In this document: piece after piece, positions 59,628-64,000 of the stretch | Layout: each line of letters starts with the position of its first letter | Numbering within the stretch: position 1 is the stretch's first letter | Source: Planococcus maritimus | GTDB taxonomy: Bacteria > Bacillota > Bacilli > Bacillales_A > Planococcaceae | Reading direction: 5' to 3' | DNA length: 64,000 bases | Assembly (NCBI RefSeq): GCF_001592825.1 | Contig: NZ_LTZG01000001.1 | Location: forward strand, 1,364,001 to 1,428,000 | Made by a program: the position numbers and the translations under genes | The notes under the pieces: model-generated | Seen by the model: only the letters and a program-made list of their open reading frames with translations | Databases searched by the model: none | Told to the model about the DNA's origin: nothing

Positions 59628-59657
59628 TTGACTTTTGAAAATAGAGGCGTATATTTT
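59628..59657 (+). promoter_or_regulatory. Promoter of the ktrAB operon
   Basis: TTGACT (59628-59633) and TATTTT (59652-59657) at 18-bp spacing, 25-30 bp before the riboswitch aptamer. Confidence 0.6.
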
Positions 59658-59682
59658 AGCTTGTACAATAGAATCCACCTTT

Positions 59683-59835
59683 TATTATCGCTGAGACAGA
59701 ATGAATTTCTGTGCGGGGGAACCAATTTGATCGCCACTTGATCTCGGGGTGAATCTTCATTTTTGAAGAAGGGGTACTCTCCATCCCTAATCCGACAGCT
59801 AACCTCGTAAGCGTAGAAAAGAGAGAAAAGGTCTA
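59683..59835 (+). promoter_or_regulatory. c-di-AMP riboswitch (ydaO-yuaA class)
   Basis: The signature pieces are present in order: CGCTGAG, GCGGGGGAACC, TCTCGGGGTGAATC, GGGTACTCTCCATCCC, TCCGACAGCTAACCTCGTAA and the closing GCGT, with AGAGAGAAAAGG after it. The CGCT/AGCG bases close the outer stem. This class is the usual leader of ktrAB, and c-di-AMP binding turns K+ import off. Confidence 0.95.
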
Positions 59836-59841
59836 TCTCAG

Positions 59842-59866
59842 ACCGTTTCTTTGAAATGGTTTTTTT
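59842..59866 (+). terminator. Riboswitch-controlled terminator before ktrA
   Basis: ACCGTTTC-ttt-GAAATGGT (one G-T pair) followed by seven T, 35 bp before the ktrA start. GGTC (59830-59833) and GACC (59841-59844) could form a competing pair. Confidence 0.8.
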
Positions 59867-59900
59867 GTGCTCAAATTTAAGGGAAAAGAGTGGAATGGCA

Positions 59901-60566
59901 ATGGGATGGAACAAAAAGCAGTTCGCAGTGATCGGATTAGGAAGATTCGGGGGCAGCATTTGCAAAGAACTGCATCAGATGGGGCACGATGTACTGGCAA
60001 TAGACCGCGACGAGAAAAAAGTATTGGAGTTCGTGGCGTTTTCTTCCCATGCACTTCAATTGGATTCGACAAACGAGTCTGCATTGAAGCGATCCGGAAT
60101 CACCAATTTTGAAAATGTTATCGTCGCAATTGGCGAAGATATCCAATCGAGCATTCTCACGACTCTCGTGTTGAAAGATCTGCAAATTCCCAAAGTGTAC
60201 GTTAAAGCACAGAACCATTATCACCAGAAAGTGTTGATGAAGATCGGAGTGGAGCAAGTCGTTCAGCCCGAGATTGAGATGGGGAAAAAAATGGCTGAAC
60301 ATCTAGGCTCCCAAAAAATTATCGATTCCATCGACCTTTCTGCAGACTATAGCATTACCGAATTGATGGCCACGCCAAAAGTTAACCGGAAGTCGTTGAA
60401 TGACCTGAAGATCCGCTTGAAATTCGGCGTAACTGTCCTTGCGATTAAACGTGGGGAGAACTTGAATGTTTCCCCGTTGCCACATGATATCTTGCAGGCA
60501 GGGGATGTTTTGACGGTGCTCGGGACAAAGAAAAATATCCATCAATTTGACCGGGCGGGTTTGTAA
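59901..60566 (+). CDS. ktrA: Potassium uptake regulatory subunit KtrA
   Basis: A 221-residue RCK protein: an N-terminal Rossmann domain (KQFAVIGLGRFGGSICKELHQ, VLAIDRDEKKV, VKAQNHYHQKVLMKIGVEQV) and a C-terminal RCK_C domain (VTVLAIKRGENL, LQAGDVLTVLG). The gate ring binds ATP/ADP and c-di-AMP and regulates the KtrB channel. The MGWNKK start at 59901 matches known KtrA N-termini; a second ATG at 59895 is possible. Stop and ktrB start are 2 bp apart. Confidence 0.92.
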   Translation: MGWNKKQFAVIGLGRFGGSICKELHQMGHDVLAIDRDEKKVLEFVAFSSHALQLDSTNESALKRSGITNFENVIVAIGEDIQSSILTTLVLKDLQIPKVYVKAQNHYHQKVLMKIGVEQVVQPEIEMGKKMAEHLGSQKIIDSIDLSADYSITELMATPKVNRKSLNDLKIRLKFGVTVLAIKRGENLNVSPLPHDILQAGDVLTVLGTKKNIHQFDRAGL

Positions 60567-60567
60567 C

Positions 60568-61899
60568 ATGAAACGATCTACTTATTTTAAAAAAATCAAA
60601 ATATCGCCGCCTCAAATATTAACGATGACTTTTCTGGTGGCCATTCTAATTGGCACCATCTTATTGTATTTGCCAATCTCCACAGTTGAACCGATTTCGT
60701 GGATCGATGCGTTATTCACCGCTACGTCTGCAACGACGGTAACCGGCCTGGTTGTTGTCAGTACCGGCAATGATTTCACGATGTTCGGCCAATCGGTCAT
60801 CATGGTCCTCATGCAGGTCGGCGGGCTCGGCCTCATGACATTCGCCATTTTGATTGTTTTGCTGCTGGGCAGGAAAATTGGCCTGCGGGGACGGATTTTA
60901 ATCCAGCAGTCGTTCAACCAGTATTCACTTGGCGGCATGATCCGCCTCGTACAGGTTCTGCTATTTTTCGCATTTGGCATCGAATTATTGGCCACAGCGA
61001 TTTTAGCGGTTCGCTGGGTTCCGGAATACGGCTGGACATACGGGCTTTTCACCAGTGCTTTCCACGCTATTTCCGCATTCAATAATGCAGGATTCTCTCT
61101 ATGGGATGACAGCCTCAGCGCCTATGTCGGCGACCCAACAATCAATATCCTGATCACCCTCTTGTTCATTTCAGGCGGGATTGGCTTTACGGTCTTGTAT
61201 GATTTATGGAAAACGAGAAACTTTAAGCAGCTGTCCCTTCATTCCAAAGTCATGCTGACGGGAACTTTGGCCGTGAATTTGATCGCGATGCTGTTTTTAT
61301 TTGTTTCGGAGTACAGCAATATGGAAACCATAGGCGCTCTTCCGCTCGGCGATAAACTATGGGCTTCGTATTTCCAGGCGGTCACGCCGCGGACTGCAGG
61401 ATTTAATTCCATCGACATCGGCAGCATGGAAACCGGCTCGATCGTGCTCATTTCACTGCTCATGTTCATCGGAGCCGGCAGCGCCTCGACCGGGAGCGGC
61501 ATCAAGCTTACGACTTTCTTGGTTATCATTTTAGTGACAGCTTCTTATTTGAAAGGGAGAAAAGAAGCGGTCATTTTCAACCGTGCAATTCCCTCCCACT
61601 TGCTTGAACGGTCATTGGCGATTGTGTTCATCAGTATGTCCGCTGTTTTCGCCGGCATTCTGATTTTGTCCTATACAGAACAAGCCCCGTTTGAATGGAT
61701 CATCTTCGAAGCGTTCTCAGCTTTCGGGACGGTCGGGCTGTCAATGGGCTTAACTGGGGAACTTTCCACCATCGGCAAATTCGTCATCATGGTGCTCATG
61801 TTCATCGGCCGAGTTGGCCCTGTGACGCTGGCATTTGCATTGGCCCGCCAACACCGGGAACAAATCAGCCATCCGAAAGGCGATATTTTTACAGGTTGA
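60568..61899 (+). CDS. ktrB: Potassium transporter KtrB
   Basis: A 443-residue TrkH/KtrB channel-like transporter. The four selectivity-filter segments are visible: TATSATTVTGLVVV, HAISAFNNAGFSL, TPRTAGFNSID and FEAFSAFGTVGLSMGL. Each keeps the key glycine. It carries Na+-coupled K+ uptake with KtrA. The ATG at 60568 lies directly after the ktrA stop. Control is by the c-di-AMP riboswitch, as in B. subtilis ktrAB. Confidence 0.93.
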   Translation: MKRSTYFKKIKISPPQILTMTFLVAILIGTILLYLPISTVEPISWIDALFTATSATTVTGLVVVSTGNDFTMFGQSVIMVLMQVGGLGLMTFAILIVLLLGRKIGLRGRILIQQSFNQYSLGGMIRLVQVLLFFAFGIELLATAILAVRWVPEYGWTYGLFTSAFHAISAFNNAGFSLWDDSLSAYVGDPTINILITLLFISGGIGFTVLYDLWKTRNFKQLSLHSKVMLTGTLAVNLIAMLFLFVSEYSNMETIGALPLGDKLWASYFQAVTPRTAGFNSIDIGSMETGSIVLISLLMFIGAGSASTGSGIKLTTFLVIILVTASYLKGRKEAVIFNRAIPSHLLERSLAIVFISMSAVFAGILILSYTEQAPFEWIIFEAFSAFGTVGLSMGLTGELSTIGKFVIMVLMFIGRVGPVTLAFALARQHREQISHPKGDIFTG

Positions 61900-61918
61900 T
61901 TGGCAAGCCACACAAGTC

Positions 61919-61957
61919 AAAAGCTGCACCCCAAACTCGGAGGTGCAGCTTTTTTGG
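61919..61957. terminator. Bidirectional terminator
   Basis: Perfect 12-bp stem (AAAAGCTGCACC / GGTGCAGCTTTT) between ktrB and the convergent SDR gene. Confidence 0.88.
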
Positions 61958-61959
61958 CG

Positions 61960-62712
61960 TTAACTTCTTAAAAATCCGCCTTCTGAATGAATCACTTGCC
62001 CAGTAATCCAAGCGCCTTCTGTACTGGCAAGAAAAGCGATGACTTTGGCTGCATCTTCCGGCGTTCCGATACGTCCCAAACCGAATTTCGGCCGCAAGTA
62101 ATCCCTGATCTCATCATCCATCCAACTCGTGTCGGTCGGCCCTGGATTGACGGCGTTCACCGTGATCCCCAGTTCCGCGATTTCTGCGGACAAAGAGGAA
62201 GTGAATGCTGAAATGGCTCCTTTTGTTGCTGCATAAGCTAGATTTCCTGGCATCGGCCCCTGCTCCTGTCCGGATGTTAAATTGACGATGCGCCCATCGT
62301 TTAGGCCCATTTGCTGAAATCCTTTCGCAAATTCTATAGACAATAAAAAAGTCGCTCTCATATTTACCATATAATGATCATCCAAGACCTTGCCAGTTAG
62401 ATCCATATAGTTGGAATCGATCGAATGCGCTGCGTTATTGATGAGAATAGTCGGAAACCCGATGACACTTGTTACATGCGCCAAGATAGCTGCTTCGACG
62501 TCTCGCTGCGCTAAATCAACCTCCATGAACTCACAGCGCACGCCAAGCTTTGTGGTTTCTGAACGAAAACGCTCCGGAAAATTCGGTTCTGCTTGCCAGT
62601 GGGTAAAGAAAATATTTATTTCTTGTTGCGCGAGTTTCCGGCACACAGCCGCTCCGATTCCCGTATCGTTGCTGACACCGGTGATCAATGCAATGCTTTT
62701 GGGTTTTGCCAT
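61960..62712 (-). CDS. SDR family oxidoreductase
   Basis: A 250-residue classical SDR. It has the cofactor loop GVSNDTGIGAAV (an expanded variant of GxxxGxG), NNAAHS, the catalytic Ser-Tyr-Lys (VNLTSGQ, YAATKGA) and the C-terminal WITGQVIHSEGGF. It resembles 3-oxoacyl reductases but is not in a fab cluster. It shares the bidirectional terminator with ktrB. Substrate unknown. Confidence 0.88.
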   Translation of the reverse strand: MAKPKSIALITGVSNDTGIGAAVCRKLAQQEINIFFTHWQAEPNFPERFRSETTKLGVRCEFMEVDLAQRDVEAAILAHVTSVIGFPTILINNAAHSIDSNYMDLTGKVLDDHYMVNMRATFLLSIEFAKGFQQMGLNDGRIVNLTSGQEQGPMPGNLAYAATKGAISAFTSSLSAEIAELGITVNAVNPGPTDTSWMDDEIRDYLRPKFGLGRIGTPEDAAKVIAFLASTEGAWITGQVIHSEGGFLRS

Positions 62713-62736
62713 CCTTGTTGTCCTCCTGCGATAGTT

Positions 62737-63231
62737 TTAAAGTAGCTTCGCCATATAATACTCATCCATGTAGCTACCGTTGATGAGCAACGAATCCCGC
62801 TTCACGCCTTCAATTTCGAATCCCATCTTCTGATACAAAGCAACTGCTGATGCGTTTTCTGCTATCACTGTCAGTTCCAAACGGTGTAGATTGACGGATT
62901 TTGCCCAAGCGATCACATGGGAAAATAAAGCCTTTCCGACACCTTTGCCGCGGCTATCGCTATGGACACCCGCCACCATATAAGCGCGGTGTGAAAGTCG
63001 CTGGGAATTTTCATTTTGGGCAATCAGGTATCCTATAACTTGCTGTTCTTCGCACGCGATAAAAACACCTGATTTTTCATTGGCATTCAATACGTCAATG
63101 AACTTTCCGAACGATTCGGCTGAAATCTCCCGCTCGCCCGGATTGAATAGCATATACCCTGAATCCTCAGCGTTTTTAATGACTTGCGCGATTTGTGCTG
63201 CGTCGCGGCTTTCAGCTTTTCGAAGTTTCAT
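62737..63231 (-). CDS. GNAT N-acetyltransferase (PhnO/RimI-like)
   Basis: A 164-residue GNAT: MKLRKAESRDAAQIAQVIKN start, core MVAGVHSDSRGKGVGKALFSHVIAWA with the RGKGVG acetyl-CoA loop, and ENASAVALYQKMGFEIEGVKRDS end. The ATG at 63231 follows GGAG at 7 nt; an upstream ATG at 63276 is out of place. It lies 24 bp before the SDR gene on the same strand and probably shares its transcript. Confidence 0.86.
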   Translation of the reverse strand: MKLRKAESRDAAQIAQVIKNAEDSGYMLFNPGEREISAESFGKFIDVLNANEKSGVFIACEEQQVIGYLIAQNENSQRLSHRAYMVAGVHSDSRGKGVGKALFSHVIAWAKSVNLHRLELTVIAENASAVALYQKMGFEIEGVKRDSLLINGSYMDEYYMAKLL

Positions 63232-63366
63232 CACAGAGCTCCACTCCCATTCTGTTAATAACCATTTCAAGTTCATTCAACATTAATATTTCCCGGGGAA
63301 TAAACTGCGTGTAAATATGTACCGCTTTTCTATTCTAGAATCGCTTCGATATTTCAATGCCTCGAA

Positions 63367-63858
63367 CTACTTCGTGATTTCAAATTCCGCAGCTAAAGCA
63401 ATCTCCTCTGCTTCTTCATTAATATAAAAGTTTTTGACGATTCGGTATGTGCCGGCCGTCAGTTCGTAATCCAAAAATTCGAGCGGCATCTTCTGCTCGA
63501 GATGTTCTTTCGCCCCCAATCCCAGGCCAATGTCTGTGAAAGCAAACTGTTCACTGTAAGGAATTTCATGCCATGTTTCTTCTTGCAACTTCTCCAACGT
63601 CCGTTGCTCACCGAATTTGACAGTACTTGAACCAGAATTGGAAATGATTAAAGTTATATCATCAACAGGAAGCTTATAAGCTTCTTTATCATTTGTCATA
63701 GAAAACGCTGTGTTGCCATTATTGAAAGTGTTTGGCAAATTCCCATGCGAAGAGACGGTTTCTAGAATATTTTTCTTTCGATTGGTCTCAAAACTTGTAC
63801 AGCCAGATAAGATTAAGAGTGAAATCAATAGAAGAATTGTTATTTTTTTGCCGGTCAT
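63367..63858 (-). CDS. Lipoprotein with immunoglobulin-like domain
   Basis: A 163-residue lipoprotein: signal peptide and lipobox LSGC (Cys near residue 20), then a beta-sandwich with DITLIISNSGSSTVKFGEQ, WHEIPYSEQFAFTDIGLGLGAKE and LTAGTYRIVKNFYI. The last two resemble the Big_14-like Ig fold of Bacillus lipoproteins. It is surface-exposed and of unknown role. The ATG start has a GGGTGG-type site. A single gene by position. The 63859-64000 stretch to the window edge shows no gene. Confidence 0.75.
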   Translation of the reverse strand: MTGKKITILLLISLLILSGCTSFETNRKKNILETVSSHGNLPNTFNNGNTAFSMTNDKEAYKLPVDDITLIISNSGSSTVKFGEQRTLEKLQEETWHEIPYSEQFAFTDIGLGLGAKEHLEQKMPLEFLDYELTAGTYRIVKNFYINEEAEEIALAAEFEITK

Positions 63859-64000
63859 CTTTCCACCCTTTCAGTCCTTATTTATCCATCCAACTAAATT
63901 CTACCATTTTTAGCCTGATAGATTTCTATTTTAAGACAAGGTCTCATACTTACAAGTCTTCAATGGCTGAACCCCCATCCAAATTTCATAGCATCCATAT

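Noticed and set aside
59600..60084. Minus-strand frames of 83-121 codons over the c-di-AMP riboswitch
   Set aside because: The riboswitch and ktrA start explain these bases on the plus strand; the frames have no ribosome site.
1..64000. tRNA, rRNA, CRISPR array, phage or transposase genes
   Set aside because: I looked for cloverleaf and rRNA patterns, regularly spaced repeats and transposase-type motifs by eye, and saw none. A covariance search could still find a missed tRNA.

Overview
The window reads as chromosomal DNA of a low-to-mid GC Gram-positive (Bacillota), most likely Planococcaceae (Planococcus-like). The signs are strong AGGAGG-type ribosome binding sites, GTG/TTG starts, many lipoprotein signal peptides, Bacillus-type regulators (FapR, Rrf2, MarR, RpiR, ECF sigma), TPP and c-di-AMP riboswitches, and an S8 protease with three CWB2 cell-wall repeats. 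The genus is inferred from gene content and was not tested. No rRNA, tRNA, CRISPR array, phage or transposase was seen.

Layout. 1-3.1 kb: truncated lipoprotein, PepSY membrane protein, alpha/beta hydrolase. 3.2-4.7 kb: a BltD-like acetyltransferase behind an 18-codon leader peptide with competing RNA hairpins, then a second GNAT. 4.8-7.8 kb: large secreted subtilase. 8-13.6 kb: DUF5996, a metallophosphoesterase, an M3 oligoendopeptidase and a PP2C-like phosphatase. 13.7-16.8 kb: DrrAB-like ABC exporter with a LexA-type box on its promoter, and a stand-alone fabH with overlapping FapR sites. 17-18.8 kb: an unknown gene, a duplicated terminator around a palindromic repeat, and an XRE regulator with two small membrane proteins. 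18.9-23.1 kb: RpiR regulator and a four-gene catabolic cassette (RraA-like aldolase, dehydrogenase, DctM-like permease, small partner). 23.2-27 kb: RNA ligase-like protein, MarR/SDR/lipoprotein genes, a Mn-type CDF exporter. 27-30.7 kb: four GNATs, an aminoglycoside nucleotidyltransferase and a methyltransferase. 30.8-32.3 kb: divergent Rrf2 regulator and NAD(P)H oxidoreductase. 32.3-38.1 kb: membrane gluzincin, ASCH, P-loop kinase, DUF2785, and a GNAT-aminotransferase V fusion. 38.3-40.3 kb: GT2 glycosyltransferase with a degenerate-GGDEF membrane protein. 40.5-44.7 kb: TPP-riboswitch thiamin-salvage operon (ylmB, a 38-aa basic peptide, thiZ, thiX, thiY). 44.8-52.6 kb: GNAT, APH-like kinase, MFS, NUDIX, zinc PLC-like, racemase, S66 peptidase, kinase, Nif3. 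52.9-57.9 kb: GAF-STAS protein, aldo/keto reductase, MHYT-PAS-GGDEF-EAL protein. 58-59.5 kb: ECF sigma and anti-sigma. 59.6-61.9 kb: c-di-AMP riboswitch and ktrAB. 62-63.9 kb: SDR, GNAT, lipoprotein.

Together these look like an accessory but vertically ordinary stretch of a soil or marine firmicute: stress response and resistance (acetyltransferases, exporters, ECF sigma), nucleotide second messengers (c-di-AMP and c-di-GMP), cofactor salvage and small catabolic modules. Several observations deserve follow-up: the leader-peptide attenuator at 3.2 kb, the RpiR operator pair at 19.9 kb, the SOS-like box on the exporter promoter, the tiny basic gene in the thiamin operon, and the acyltransferase-aminotransferase fusion.
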